From Daphnia carinata (lineage: Eukaryota; Arthropoda; Branchiopoda; Diplostraca; Daphniidae), in NCBI RefSeq assembly GCF_022539665.2, contig NC_081339.1, forward strand, positions 124,001-188,000: 64,000 bases of DNA, in the 5' to 3' direction. Position numbers and translations under genes: made by a program. Positions 42,615-54,391 of this stretch are shown here, piece by piece; within the stretch, counting starts at the first letter, position 1, and each line of letters opens with the position of its first letter. The notes beneath the pieces are model-generated. The model did no database searches. It saw only the letters and a program-made list of their open reading frames with translations, and was not told the DNA's origin.

Positions 42615-44808
42615 TTTTTCCTCGCTTCCTTCGCAGATGTATTTACTAGCTTGGGACGGCAACCGACTAAACATACCATTAAGGTGATCCCAGATGCTGA
42701 CCCCGAAGTATATGCAGCCCGACGCCTGGCGTTCCGTCTCCGAAACCCTGTCGAGAAAAAGCTCGCAGAGATGGAAGACGTGGGAATCATTGCACGAGTT
42801 ACCGAACCCACAGAGTGGGTCCGTGCAATGGTGGTCGTCGTCAAACCGGGAAACGATGTCCAGATTTGTGTCGACCTCACCGCATTAAACAAAGCCATCA
42901 AACGGCAACATTTCATCCGCCGAAGAGCTGTTGGACGGATCGGAAAGGCGTGTTTCTTCGCTGTGTTAGACGCAACCTCAGGATTTTATCAGATACCTCC
43001 ATCGGATGAGTCGTCATATTTATGCAACATGGCGACCCCTTTCGGACGATTCCGTTTCCGCCGGCTGCCGTTTGACATTCGATCAGCACCCGAGGTGTGC
43101 CAGTGCACCATGGAGAAATTTTTCCTCAACAAACCAATGGCTTGATGCTCACTCCGCATCCAGCGCATCCTCCTTTAACTTGAAAGACACGACTTAGTTT
43201 TTATCTAAAACCAGGACGTGACCTTTCTTTTCCGATGCCCTCAGCCTTGCCTCCAGTTTCATTATCCACACGGAAGACCAATCACAATCAAGTGATGAGC
43301 GCCTACATTTGGTGATTACGTCGGCCATGCCAGCTACGGACACCAGAACCCGTTACGCCGTCGCCGCTGCCACTGATCCCGCCCTACAAGTGGTGAAAGA
43401 CATGGTTTTCAAAGGATGGCTCTAACACAAGAAAAATTGTCCAATAACGAACTAACCCTTTTCGAACGTTCGGCACGAGTTGTCAGAATGCGATGGCCTT
43501 TTCTTCGAGGGGAAACGGGGGTGGTCCGGTAATCATTGCAGCAGGAAATCTCACGGCAAAGCCACGTTGGCCACTTCAGAGAAGTCAAATGTGTCGAACG
43601 CGCAAAATCGGTTGTGTACTGACCAGGCTACATTAACCAAGTCCGAAACATGGTGGCGTCGTGTTTAACCTGTGAAGAAAATCAAAACCAAAATCCTGCC
43701 CATCCACTGCAACCTGTTGAGTCCCCGCTGCATGCTTTCCAGGTCGTGGGCTCAGACTGTTTCAATTCAAAGGAGTCCCCTACTTGCTCGTCGTCGACTA
43801 CTACAGAAAATGGCCATGTTTTGTCCCACTACAGTCAACGGTCTCGTCTGCAATCATCGCAGAGCGCGATCGGATTTTCGTCGAGTTTGAGATTCCATCC
43901 GTGCTACGGTCCGACAATGGGCCGCAATACGGGAGTGCAGAGTTCCGGCGCTATTGTGCCTCCAAGGGCATTCAACACACCCCAAAATACCCACAGTCAA
44001 ATGGGTTGGCCAAGAGAACCGTACAGATGGTGAAACAACTCTTCCCTCATCCGTCGTCCTCCTACAAGGCCGCCACTTCAGTGGCGCTGTTCCTTACACC
44101 CCCTCCGCACTCCAGCCCAGGGTCGTTAGTGCGCCTACCGTCTGGAAGCAGTTTCAGAAAAGCAATGCAGCAGCGTCATTCAACCACGGTAGTTTCCCCA
44201 CCAACAGTGGATCCGTTTTGTCCGTTGGGCAGACGGTCCGAGTTCACGTTTCCAGAAAGTGGATTCCGGGTAATGTTACAAAGGTATTTGCAGATCCCCA
44301 TTCGTACGTAGTCCACACCCGAGATGGGAGAAACTTCAGGAGAATCCGCCGAGCGATCAATGCACAGCGAAAACGCAGCCCAGCTCCTCCACATTCTTCA
44401 CCGTTTTTACAGTATTCCGCTAAACCACCTCCGCAGGCCGTAGAGTCCCAGACTTTTCCAGCTTTGCCCCAAGATGGATGGCTACTACCACAGAAGTATA
44501 CGACCCACCCGACTGACGAGAGTCCATTTGACGGGTTTTCACCGGTCGCTCTCGCAGTCGCCACTTCGTCACAGAACCGCCCTGGCCAAGAGACATCGGA
44601 CACGCGTTTAACCACGCGTTCCGGACGATCCCTACCTCGTCAACACCCGCTCGTTACTTCCGCTTACACGCTAAGTGTCTCACATACTGATGGTTTCACT
44701 CTCCTAAATTTTTGTCACCCCATAGTTGTCCGTTGCATCTCTCACTTACTACCATATACTTCCCGAACCATCTCTAACGTCCTACAAGGAACTATGCTAA
44801 CCTCATAG
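42615..44808 (+). mobile_element. Gypsy-type retrotransposon fragment, internally deleted (copy 1)
   Basis: Starts at the RT entry (FADVFTSLGRQP, then LAFRLRNPVEKKLAEME) and continues through VQICVDLTALNKAI and FFAVLDATSGFYQI to about 43140, losing the Y-x-D-D core. It resumes with the RNase H-integrase linker and integrase in several frames: zinc-binding CLTCEE, VVDYYRKW, LRSDNGPQYG, then a GPY-like RRI tail. The third integrase acid (Glu) is Lys in GLAKRTVQM. No LTRs seen. Dead and older than the 14.8-26.1 kb element. Confidence 0.85.
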
Positions 44809-45002
44809 TGTTATCATATTTTCACCTCATGCTTGTGATACATGTGCACCTCATGCTCATGCTCATCAAGTTTAAAGTTGAAATCGTAGTCCGATAAAGG
44901 AAGATGTAGTAAATGGTAAACTAGCAGTCCTTGTAACTAAGAATACCCCGCGACCAAGAATACACAGTCTTGTCACAGCTACTGAAGCGTCGACAACAAG
45001 CA
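44809..45002. other. spacer, no gene seen
   Basis: Contains two copies of 'cacctcatgct' words; otherwise featureless. Confidence 0.4.
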
Positions 45003-45228
45003 TCATATCAGATTAACTTGCCATTTTGGAGCAAATACTCTCTATTCTAATACTGTATACTAACGCAAAAGAGAAAGGTGACTGAATAGTTAAAGCGAAC
45101 AGCAAACGCCAATGCCATAAAAGATGAGGTAAGCTGACCATCGCAATGGTACCTGTCGGATATTCATCAAATAAAGAAACATTTTCTTACGGGAATCTAT
45201 TTTTTTTTACTGTTCATTGTTTCCTTAT

Positions 45229-45299
45229 GGGGGTATAGCTAAGTGGTAGAGCATTCGACTGCAGATCGAAATGCCCCAGTTCAAACATGGGTGTCCACT
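45229..45299 (+). pseudogene. tRNA-Cys(GCA) relic
   Basis: Retains the anticodon arm (CTGCAGA) but the acceptor (GGGGGTA against TGTCCAC) and T stems are broken. Confidence 0.8.
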
Positions 45300-45770
45300 T
45301 GAAACATAAGAGGCATTGGTATCATTTCATTGATTGAGATTTGAAAGGGCATGCAATTATTCCGAGATATTTGGATATAAACTAGTTAAATAATCCATCC
45401 TAAGCGAAGTCAATTGAAAATGCGACGCTGAAGGAGAATTATTTCCTTTAAATGAGAAACGATTTCCTTGTTTAACAAGAAATTCAATTACTGTCGTGTG
45501 GATGTTGTTTATTTTAATTTACAAGACTTAGCATCAAATCAGATTAACTTGCCACTTTGGAACAAATACTCTCTATTCTAATACTGTATACTAAAGCGAA
45601 AGAGAAAGATGACTGAATAATTAAAGCGTACAGGAAACTCCAATGCCATAAAAGATCAGTTAACCTGACCATCGCAATGTTGCCTGACGAATGCTCATAA
45701 AATAACGAAATTTGTTATTTATTTTTAATTTTCGAACAGGAATTTATTTGTTTGACCATTGTTGTGTAAT

Positions 45771-45842
45771 GGGGGTATAGCTCAGGGGTAGAGCATACGA
45801 CTGCAGATCGTAGGGTCCCAAGTTCAAACCTGGGTGCCCCCT
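45771..45842 (+). tRNA. tRNA-Cys(GCA)
   Basis: 72 nt with a perfect acceptor stem GGGGGTA/TGCCCCC, U73, D arm AGCTCAGGGGTAGAGCA, anticodon stem-loop ACGACTGCAGATCGT (anticodon GCA) and T arm CCAAGTTCAAACCTGGG. All features of a functional eukaryotic tRNA-Cys. Confidence 0.92.
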
Positions 45843-46114
45843 TGAAACATAAGAGGCATTGGTATCATTTCTTAGATTGAGTTTAGAAAGGGCATGCAAT
45901 TATTTTGAGATATTTGGATATAAATTAGTTAAATAATCATCCTAAGCTAAATCAATTGAAAATGCGCACACTGAAGGAGAAAGACGATTTCCTTGTTTAA
46001 TAAGATATTCGATTACTGTCGTATCGATGTAGTTTGTTGTAATTTACATGACCAAGCATCAAATCAGATTAACTTTCCATCTTATAACAAAAACTCTTTA
46101 TTGTAATCTAGGAA

Positions 46115-46433
46115 ATGTCATCCAATCATGCAGTAGATGGCTTCATACTACCAGCCAACGACATCACTCCAACAAAGCCCTGTCTTAGTTGTGTATCCGG
46201 AAAAAGGCAGAGATCCCCTTTTCGTGTCGGTAGGACAAGAGCCTATGAAGTCGGACAACAAATTCATTCAGACGTATGTGGCCCTATGCACGTACAGACA
46301 AGAAGTGGTTTGCGTTTCTTTAAAATTTTCAGTCATGGATTCAATGGATGGATTCAGTATCGCGATTTTTTTTCGACTATTCGGTACCACGATACCGATA
46401 CTTCTTCAAAGTATCGCTTCCCATCCTAGTTGA
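46115..46433 (+). mobile_element. Copia integrase fragment
   Basis: Encodes CLSCVSGKRQRSPF followed by RAYEVGQQIHSDVCGPM, the zinc-binding end and first catalytic Asp region of a Copia-type integrase. The frame then decays. No LTRs or other Copia domains were recognised; further weak pieces may extend to about 47150. Confidence 0.75.
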
Positions 46434-47521
46434 AGGTTAAATATTTGTTGCATCAGAAACTAAATATATTGTTGGTGAAAAGTCCCAGGAAACGGGATTC
46501 GAAGGCTTTTGTAAGACATGATTTCCAAAACAAAGATTGGTTCAAACATGATGTTAAGTATATTATTCAAACAATAAAATGGTATTTCATTTTAGGTTTC
46601 AGCAGGGCATTCAGAAGGGCTGTTACTTCGGCGACGACTGTTCTTAAGATTCGACGGTGACTAGCCGATTCCCTATGCCAAATTTCATGGTACAGGATTG
46701 CAGGATTTTCTTCGCACTCTCCCAAATGCGGTCTATGTGGGTAAGAAAAATGTCATTCGATTTTATAACAAACACCCTGTATTTTTCCGTATAGTTTGGT
46801 CATTTCCTACAAGGCCTGGCGAAGTTTTTGCCGGCTGTGACCAAGTTGGTCCCATTATCGGTTGGTCTTTGGTAAAACAGAGAAGCAAAGGAGAAATTCT
46901 TGCACCCTGAATCCGTCGAGAAGTATGGCGTACCTTTCGCGATACTCAGTCCCGACTGTATGTGGTAATCTCTATACCATAGTGTATACTGTAACCTTAG
47001 TGTGCAGGTAACATATCGCTGAAACTATGAGTTCTATTTCAAACTATTTCAATATTTGGGGATGAACCTGCCAATTCAGTTGGTATTTTATTAGACACCA
47101 GGAACGACCCGTTAGCGGTGGAACGGACCACCTTAAGGATTTTTTGCCGCACCATCATATGCAATAAAGGTGGGATAAAAAAACATTGAAGATCAAACTA
47201 TTTTCAGGTTCAGGATTTCATAAGACTAATAACGTAATGAATGTGTATGGCACAAGGGGCTATTTAAAAAATAACAAATGCAATTAAATAATTTGCGGTA
47301 ACTCAAGCATGCACCTTCAACCATACTCGGTGGACATCTTGCAGCAAGTATTTTGCATATCCAGCCTGCAATCCGATAAGATAGATTCGTACAATGAATA
47401 GTACATATTCCTGGAACCCAGCTGACTTCCAATCGCCCTCCCAGCTCACTCCGAAGAATGAACCGACTGCGAAAGAAAATAATTTTGCTATCATTTTCTA
47501 TTTTCTTGACTGTGTCTTTGT
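46434..47521. other. possible degraded Copia continuation, no clear gene
   Basis: Protein-like pieces (for example near 47050-47150) could be later Copia domains, but none is decisive. Confidence 0.35.
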
Positions 47522-47604
47522 TGCCAGGTGTGAGGATCGAACTCACGTCTCTATACAGAGACCAGAACTTAAGTCTGGCGCCTTAACCACTCGGCCAACC
47601 TGGT
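47522..47604 (-). tRNA. tRNA-Leu(TAA)
   Basis: 83-nt class II tRNA: D arm TTGGCCGAGTGGTTAAGG, anticodon arm CCAGA-CTTAAGT-TCTGG (anticodon TAA), variable arm TCTCT/AGAGA, T arm GTGAG-TTCGATC-CTCAC fully paired. The only flaw is an A-C first acceptor pair (ACCAGGT/ACCTGGC). It is the best preserved of the six or more Leu copies in the window. Confidence 0.85.
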
Positions 47605-47705
47605 GTTATATAACACTATTTCACTTAATTGGAGTCCCATCTTAAAATTCCAATCGTCCAATGAAACACTAAAAAAACGAACAGACTACGATAGAAGAGA
47701 AGATT

Positions 47706-47710
47706 GCTGT
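47706..47710. repeat. BEL/Pao target-site duplication, left
   Basis: GCTGT immediately before the LTR start; repeated at 54798-54802. The empty site survives near 55411 ('gattgctgtcattt'). Confidence 0.85.
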
Positions 47711-48118
47711 TGTTGCTGACTCTCGTGCAACGTAGCAACAGAGAGAGATGAAAGCATGATGGATGAGGATGAATGAAATGACAGGGATATAAAAAAGGAA
47801 TGCTTTATTGCTGGACTAGGAAATGAACATAAATACCGCACGCTTGATTTAAAGAAAGAAAACGGAGGGGACAAAACTGAGTCTGAATTTGGACAAGGCT
47901 GGACAAACTGTCCGGCAGAACGAGACAAATAACTTAGACTACCGTCTGGGTTTGACAAAAGGAGACGGAGACAAAATGACTGTCTGGGTCGGCTAACAAA
48001 GTAATACTACCCCTTTCCATAGAAAGGGGTAAAGAGCTCAACGAAAATGGGCACTCAAATACTACGTAGGTCCGTGCCCCCTACAGCCCTGCCCGCGAGG
48101 GCAGCACCGTAGGTGACA
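47711..48118 (-). repeat. BEL/Pao 3' LTR
   Basis: 408 bp, TG...CA bounded, matching 54392-54797 apart from scattered changes. Confidence 0.92.
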
Positions 48119-48202
48119 GCGGGACCCACTGTGACAACAAGTGGATAAACAAAGGGTGAAAATAACAAAAAAAAACCTCCGCTGCGATGGATCCGGCTGG
48201 CT

Positions 48203-48851
48203 TCAGTGGCTGGGCAGATCTTTATAAGTCTTCTTTGTGCCGCAGAGAATCTGATGATGGTCACGGGTGTGACACAATTCGCACTGACGAGGGTGGGAGC
48301 AATCTAGGAGTCTCGTGTGCCCAGCCACGGCCGTCGGCACAAAGCAGCCGAAGCACCGACGTTGCTGGAATAAGACCTCCATCCGATCTTGGTTTGTGAG
48401 GAGCATGAACTCCTCACATTCATAAATCTGCTTCTTGTATGGCGTCGGCCCCGAGACATGGGATTTTAAGACGCACAAGATGTTGGGGGTTTGCGGCGGG
48501 ACGATGTAAGTAGGACGTTCTGGGATGGCGGCCGGCATGGTTACCAAAACCTCGGTCGCCTTCTCTCGATCCTTACGCAGGAGAGACCCGACGTACTTGC
48601 TCAGCAGGGTCTCTCTCTCCATCTTGAAGTGCACGTGGACGTCAACGAGATTTTGCTGCATCTGGCTGAGCTCTTTGTCGCTACGAAGAATCACTTTGAC
48701 ACGCATAGACTTTGTCCACGAGTTCCATTTTTGCCTTTTCCAAGCCTTCCATTGTCTCGTTGATGTTGGCCACACACTCTTGTTCACGTTCTCTATTCAC
48801 TTTCAGTTTGTCGTTTACCGATGTGGGTGATGGAGACGGATATTCTGCCAT
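48203..48851 (-). pseudogene. second Gag-like zinc-knuckle ORF after integrase
   Basis: ATG at 48851 (MAEYPSPSPTSVNDKLKVNR) opens a helical, coiled-coil-type region. A frame change near 48705 leads into the main frame, which continues to 48203. The C-terminal half carries a motif typical of BEL gag ends: ECEEFMLLTNQDRMEVLFQQ, RCFGCF, H-x4-D-C, C-x2-C-x3-H-H-x3-C. The element already has a normal gag at its 5' end with different sequence, so this is an additional or captured gag-like gene between integrase and the 3' LTR. Its own ATG and the upstream 350-bp spacer (48852-49211) would allow separate expression. Role unknown; it might be a nucleocapsid- or regulator-like product or a nested fragment of another BEL family. 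Confidence 0.6.
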
Positions 48852-49211
48852 TTTCACGTTGGACGTAGGGTTCGCACGCGTTGCACTTAAACGAAGTTAG
48901 GTCGACTGAATGCCGTCTGCTAACATAATGGGTTAAACAGTTGCCAATTTTTCAGTGTTACTAAACAGCAAGCGAACTGACTTTTGCTCTTTGCCCTATA
49001 TTTGAACTTGAATATATGTGGCGTTGAGGGCAAAAGTACTTATTGACTTCTCCACCAGACTTTAGGTTGCGATTTTTCTACGTTGTTTACATTTGAGTGT
49101 TGACATTTTGATTTTACTTGTTACGGTTACAATTTTAGTTTTACACGGGGAGCTACTAATTGTAACTCCAGTACAGACAGTATTTACATTTACGATACTG
49201 AATTTGAACGT
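48852..49211. other. spacer between integrase and the second Gag-like ORF
   Basis: 360 bp of AT-rich sequence inside the BEL element; no ORF. It would be the place for an internal promoter or splice acceptor. Confidence 0.4.
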
Positions 49212-50589
49212 TTACGCTGTGGAAGATTCCTTTTTTTCTTCTTTAGCATAAAATTGTTGTTCCTTTACTGAAACCATGATACATAATTTGGCCACCGGCC
49301 GAATACATGGTTTTGGGTGGTTGCTGAGCTTGACTTTTACGACTCGAACGACATTATCTGTAGCACTGGGAATAATTCCCAACACTTTGCCCATCGGCCA
49401 CTGCCCACGTAAAGTATTTGGTTCAACTGCAAGCACTAAATCTCCCACGGCGACGTTAGGTCTGTTTTCTTGCCATTTTCTCCTTTCTGTTAGGTGTGTA
49501 ACGTATTCACGTAGCCATCTATCCCAAAAATGTTGGAGGATAGCTTGACTTTGCAGAAACTGCTTGTTGGTTACGTTCAAGTCTTCCACGTCGGCCAATT
49601 GTAGAGGCAAGTATGGCCGAGCTCCACCGTATAGAAAGTGATTTGGCGTTAACGGATCCGGGTCTTCTGGGTCCATACTAAGATGTGTTAACGGCCGAGC
49701 GTTTAGTAAAGCTGCTACTTCAGTGATTACGGTTCGTAGCACTTGATCCGTAACTAGGCAATTGCCGATGCTGGTTTTCATTGCCCGCTTGCAGGATTGT
49801 ACAATCCTTTCCCAAACACCACCGAAATGGTGTCCATGGGGTGGAGAGAAGTGCCAGTCTATTTCTTGACATGCCATTACTGTTTGAAGTTCTTGGTTTG
49901 GTAACAAGTTCTTCTAGGGCTTGTCGCAACTCGTGCTCGGCGGCGACAAAGTTTGTCCCATTGCCGCTGTAGACGACCTTCGGTTTTCCACGTAGGCTAA
50001 CAAAACGGGAGAAGCAGAGTAAGAACTCCTCCATACTGAGCCCGTTGGCCACTTCCAGGTGAACTGCTCGGGTGGTGAAGCACGTGAATAGGCTGACCCA
50101 GCGTTTTTCATGCCTTCGTCCTCGTCCACCAACTCGTACCGTCAAAGGCCCCAAGTAGTGGATCCCTGTGTACGTGAATGGAGGCAGATGGGGTGTTAGA
50201 CGATGTATTGGTAGTGAAGCCATCAACGGAGGATTAGGTTTCGCCGACGTCCGCTTGCAAGGCCAGCAGTTGTTGATGACAGATTTTACCACTTTGCGTC
50301 CGGAAAGTATCCAAAAGCTTGAACGTAAGTCTGTCAGCAATCTTTCGGTCTTGACGTGCATGTGTCTAACGTGGTGATCCCGAATTATTCTTTTCGTCAA
50401 AAGTTGAGATGCTGGTAGAAGTATGGGGTGCTTTGCTGCATAGTCGATCGGCGCTTGAAGTATACGTCCGCCAATTCGCATCTGTCCACCTTCATCCAAG
50501 AAGGGCTTGAAGGTGCGAAGTTTTGATCTGAGTGGTAATTCCAGATTCTTGCGAAGGGCGTAGAATTCTTCAGCAAAATTCTTGCGCAC
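49212..50589 (-). pseudogene. BEL/Pao integrase, frameshifted and catalytically mutated
   Basis: The N-terminal zinc region (HVRHMHVKTERLL, C-x2-C) and core lie in 50589-49720. The first catalytic site reads YTGIHYLGP, where BEL integrases have Asp before the aromatic residue, and the second reads VYSGNGTNF instead of S-D-N-G-T-N-F. Both Asp residues are thus lost. The frame then shifts near 49900 into 49907-49212, which has the catalytic-Glu region (GGVWERIVQSCKRAM) and the conserved C-terminal domain (HFWDRWLREYVTHL, GDLVLAVEPNT). The enzyme cannot be active. Confidence 0.88.
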
Positions 50590-51424
50590 GCACGATGCAT
50601 TTCGTCAACGATGTTACCATTTCTTCTACAGTTAGCTCGCCGACAATTGGTTTTTTATCACGTAGTTTTGCTCTAGCGTTGTTGACAAATCTTTTACTCC
50701 AGGCCAGCACTCGTTGATGTCTCAACAGAATGGGAAAACGTGCGATGCATCGGTTGATGACATGATTCTCATCTTCTATCTTGACTGCTAAGACGCGAAT
50801 CACGTTTACATCCCGTTCTTCTGGCTCCGTAATCTCTTCCCAAGTGTACCACTCTGAGGGGTCTAGGTTCTGGAACGAAGGTCCTCGATGGAAGTAGACC
50901 AATTCGTTGACGTCCTTTGGGTCGATACCCCTACTGCAGAGGTCCACTGGGTTTGAATCTCCGGCAACATGACGCCATTGTCGACGAGCCGTGTTTCGGA
51001 GTATTTTTCCAATGCGGTAGTTGACGAAGAATTCAAACCGGCAAGATTTGGAATGGATCCACCGCAACACCATTTGTGAATCCGAGTGGAAGGTTACTTG
51101 GCGCAGATCGATTTCTAGTTCACGGCAAATCGTGAGGGCGATGTTGAGACCTTCCACGGCAGCTTGTAGCTCCAAACGTGGAATCGTGAGACCTTTCACC
51201 GGCGTGACGTTTGTTTTCGCCATGACGAAGTACACGTTGACGGACTGGTCCTCGAAAACAGTGCGGAAGTAGGCTACTGCTCCGTACCCTTTGGAGCTTG
51301 CATCCGTGAAGACGTGGAGGTGCTGTTGAGTCCAACGTCCTCGTTTGAAACGAAAGCATCTCGGCACTGATAACGACTCCAAATTTTCCAGATGGCCGTA
51401 CCAGCAATAGAAACGTTGACTCAA
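50570..51424 (-). pseudogene. BEL/Pao RNase H domain
   Basis: A 284-residue frame with FTDASSKGYGAVAYF (catalytic Asp), LELQAAVEGLNIAL, FHSDSQMVLRWI and the BEL-type VAGDSNPVDLCSRG. Intact within itself, but joined at its 5' side to the RT fragment by a deletion and in a different frame from integrase. Confidence 0.88.
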
Positions 51425-52490
51425 TGTTTCCGATGCGACGTCGTCTCAATCGATCCGTTCTTCTTTGGTCCGGTCTGGTCTTCTTCCGGGACTTTCACTT
51501 GGTGGAACATTTTCTCAATATCCGCTCCGACTGGTACAAGGTTACGGCGGAAGCGGATGAGCACACCAAGCAGGCTAACGAGTAAATTAGGGCCCCGAAG
51601 CAGGTTTTGATTAATCGATGTGCCACCAAACTCAGCAGCTCCATCGAATACGACACGAACTTTGGTCGATGAGCTGGAAGGGCTCAGACCCCGTGTTGTG
51701 GTAGATACCACGTCTTGTTGGTCTCCTTCTGGGCTTCCTGGGTCGTTAAGAGTCGGGCATGTTTTAAGCCGATGTACTCCTTGACCACTGCATCGTACCG
51801 TTGGGCAAACTCCGCGTCTCGATGAAAACGTCGTTCGAGGGCGTAGAGCCTCTTCAATGCAGATGCCCGATGGTTTGGTAGATTTACGTCGTCGGCTTTC
51901 CACATTAAGCCGACTTGGTACTGGTTACCAATACGTTTTACGATAGACTCGAGGATGCATTTTCCACGTAGGTCATCCTCAGATAGAACGGGGGGTTCTA
52001 TTTCTACTTCGTTGGCCTCAAGTTGCCAGAACTTCTTCACCAGCTCACTTAGGTCTTCGGGACGTTCCACGGTGCCCAGATGAGCGATGAACGGGCGTCC
52101 GTTTTGTGGCGGGCCCGTTTGTCCGTCCAAACACCAGCCAAACGGCGTCTTGAAGGCGATGGGCCCAGTCGTTCCAGCCGGCGGCTTGATGGAAGCTACA
52201 TGATCATGGGCCTCTGCGACGTCGAGTCCTATCAGCACGGTCACGTCCTCTTCTTGAACGGTCGGGACGGCAATACCACGTAGGTGCGTCCATGACTCCA
52301 ACTGTCGAGGGTCGATCGGTGAATTCGGCGTCACCTTCAAATTGTCGACGGCATAAGCGTGTTTAACTTCAAACTGGCTATTACCATCACGAGATGTTAG
52401 GGCGAAGTTTACTACGGAAGCCGTAACGTTAGGCGTGGCTCCGTCATACGAGACAACGTTGATGCATTTAGATGGCCCAACGAGTCCCAA
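51421..52490 (-). pseudogene. BEL/Pao protease region and RT start
   Basis: 52490-51684 matches 36306-35500 of copy 1 almost perfectly (one conspicuous change, N to S in EDLSELVKKF). The RT start continues in a neighbouring frame to VKVPEEDQT at about 51477, where it jumps to unrelated residues; the rest of RT, including the catalytic Y-x-D-D, is deleted. Confidence 0.88.
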
Positions 52491-52693
52491 CTTCTTTGCT
52501 AAGTCGCCCCGAATCAGCGTGCTGTCGCTTCTGGTATCCAGGAAACCGAAAGTGTCGACTCACGTTTTGCCAGGACCAACACGAACCGGTACGATCTTGA
52601 AACGTACACGTTGTTTTACTGTTTCCAAATGGGTCAAGGTCCCAAGGAATGCCGTCGAAAGTGGCGATGATGGAGCAGTTGGATCAGCTAGCC

Positions 52694-54145
52694 TTAGAAT
52701 TCGGATCCATGAAGCAAGATGTGGTGGCGGCTTCCAGTACAATCAGCGATATTACAGCTGACGTCCCTGGGACACTCCTTGCGTTCATGTTTACCCGTAA
52801 GACATAACAGACATCTTCCGGACTTAAATACTTTCTCAGCCCTTTTCGTGGGCGTGAGAGACATGAAGACGGTGCAGGTTGAAAGATGGTGGTTCCTACC
52901 GTTACATACAAACCATTTCCACCGTTCCGTCTTCTCGGCTTGCATCTTCCCCGATGTTGATCGGCTCCTTGGAGGCATGGTTGCTGAAGATGTTGACGCC
53001 GCTACTTTCGAACCTTCCATCGTCGATACGTGTCCAATGGTCGACATGTGTGGGAAGCTGGGTCTCTTGACGGGCTTCCTTTCGTCGAACTTTACACCTT
53101 TGGACGTCGACGTAGGTAAAGACTCGAGCGTCGACCAATCTTCTGCGATGTCGTACTGCATCTTCCATCGTTCGGAGGGGTGACAGGGTAGAAACGTCTT
53201 GACGAGTTGGTAAGACTGGTGATCGCCCGGGAGGTCGTTGATCTTGAATCGTTCGTGGTTGAACTTTCATGACGTCTACTTCCGTTCGAAGGTCTTCGAT
53301 TTTAGCGTTTAACTCCACCTTGACTGCATCAATTTTCTTATCTAACCCGTCCAACGTGTGGTGTGCTTCTCTGACTAGCGTGTTGTTGGTCGCTATGTCT
53401 TGGGACGCTATGTCTTGGGACGTTACTCTTGAACTATCAATATCTGAACTATCATCAATCACCTGTTCGCTCATGCTCCTTAACGCCTTGTTGAGGGTTT
53501 CTGTGATGGAGATTGTGTTTGCCTCCACTCCATCTGAGCCCTTGCTGTTTCCAACTTCACCTCCAGCTTCAACATCTGTGCTTCAGTCTCCAACTCCTCT
53601 TGTGTTGATTGTTGGAGAAGGCTGGTTGGTTTAACGTTGGTACGCCTCTTTCCAGATAACGTGGTACTACATGTGATGTCCGAAGCTGATGTCCCGATCG
53701 AGCTGACGGACTGATTTGAGGAAGTTGCGTAGCGACTTGCAAATTTGATAACTTCAACGTGGTCTGTTTCGAAGTCTGATTCCCACTTGTCACATGCTTG
53801 ACGTTGCTGCTCAGTGAGGTCGGATATACTTTCTGTATATTGGCTGTGAATTGCTTTGACTTCGTCGTAAATACGAATCAATTCGTCACGCCCTGCTGCT
53901 ACTTGCAATTTCTTCAATCTGATGGCTCCCATCTTGTGGTCTTCCACAGCCTTTCTGAGGTGTGTCGTTAACTTCGTGTGGGCCGCCTTTCTCTTCCCAC
54001 ATTTCTTCTTGAGATCGTTTTCGGGAAATAAGGACAGTTCACTCTTCTGCCGTTCAGGTTTCGATGCGTCTACCATTGGGTTAGGGCCGTGTTCCCAAAT
54101 GTGGCCAATTTCCATATTTTCGGCTTTGGGTACGGCTTCACTCAT
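52694..54145 (-). pseudogene. BEL/Pao gag, frameshifted
   Basis: Same organisation as 36510-37942: N-terminal MSEAVPKAENMEIGH, coiled-coil middle, C-terminal Cys/His cluster with RCLLCLTGKHERKECP. Three frames (54145-53480, 53528-52902, 53161-52694). A short local duplication 'cgctatgtcttgggac' near 53395-53415 is specific to this copy. Confidence 0.85.
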
Positions 54146-54371
54146 GACGTAGAAACGTTATTTTAGGCTTATAGAGTCACACGTTAACGGATGTCGATGA
54201 TTCACGTAGATACACCGATCTTCTAGTCAGATGGCAAACGCGTGGTGGACAGGTGGGTGCCTTCAGGCTGGCGTGGACGTCTGCCAAAGGTTTACAGGGA
54301 GAATACCCGTCAATTTACAAATCAAGCGAAGGTTTTACTAACGAGGACGGGAAATGCACGTGTTCGTCAAA

Positions 54372-54389
54372 TCCTGGGTTTCGGCACCA
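54372..54389 (-). promoter_or_regulatory. BEL/Pao primer binding site, tRNA-Phe type
   Basis: TGGTGCCGAAACCCAGGA two nt inside the 5' LTR; one mismatch from the copy-1 site, which fits tRNA-Phe exactly. Confidence 0.7.
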
Positions 54390-54391
54390 TT

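Larger units (their letters stand above)
35287..45515 (+). repeat. 10.2-kb segmental duplication, copy 1
   Basis: Nearly identical, in the same orientation, to 51471-61729. The offset is 16,184 bp on the left and about 16,210 on the right because of small indels. The match begins inside the BEL RT ('cggtctggtcttcttcc') and ends inside the tRNA-Cys unit ('gatgttgtttatttt'). It contains the BEL 5' portion, tRNA-Leu relics, the ~345-bp repeat array, a two-exon gene remnant, a Gypsy fragment and a tRNA-Cys relic. Confidence 0.95.
45003..46110 (+). repeat. tandem ~530-bp units, each carrying a tRNA-Cys
   Basis: Unit a about 45003-45532, unit b about 45533-46055, then a partial third unit to about 46110. 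Each begins 'agcatca.atcagattaact' and holds 'ctctattctaatactgtatact', a tRNA-Cys and 'tgaaacataagaggcattggtatc'. The second duplicate has only one unit (61211-61729), cut by the DIRS element. Confidence 0.85.
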
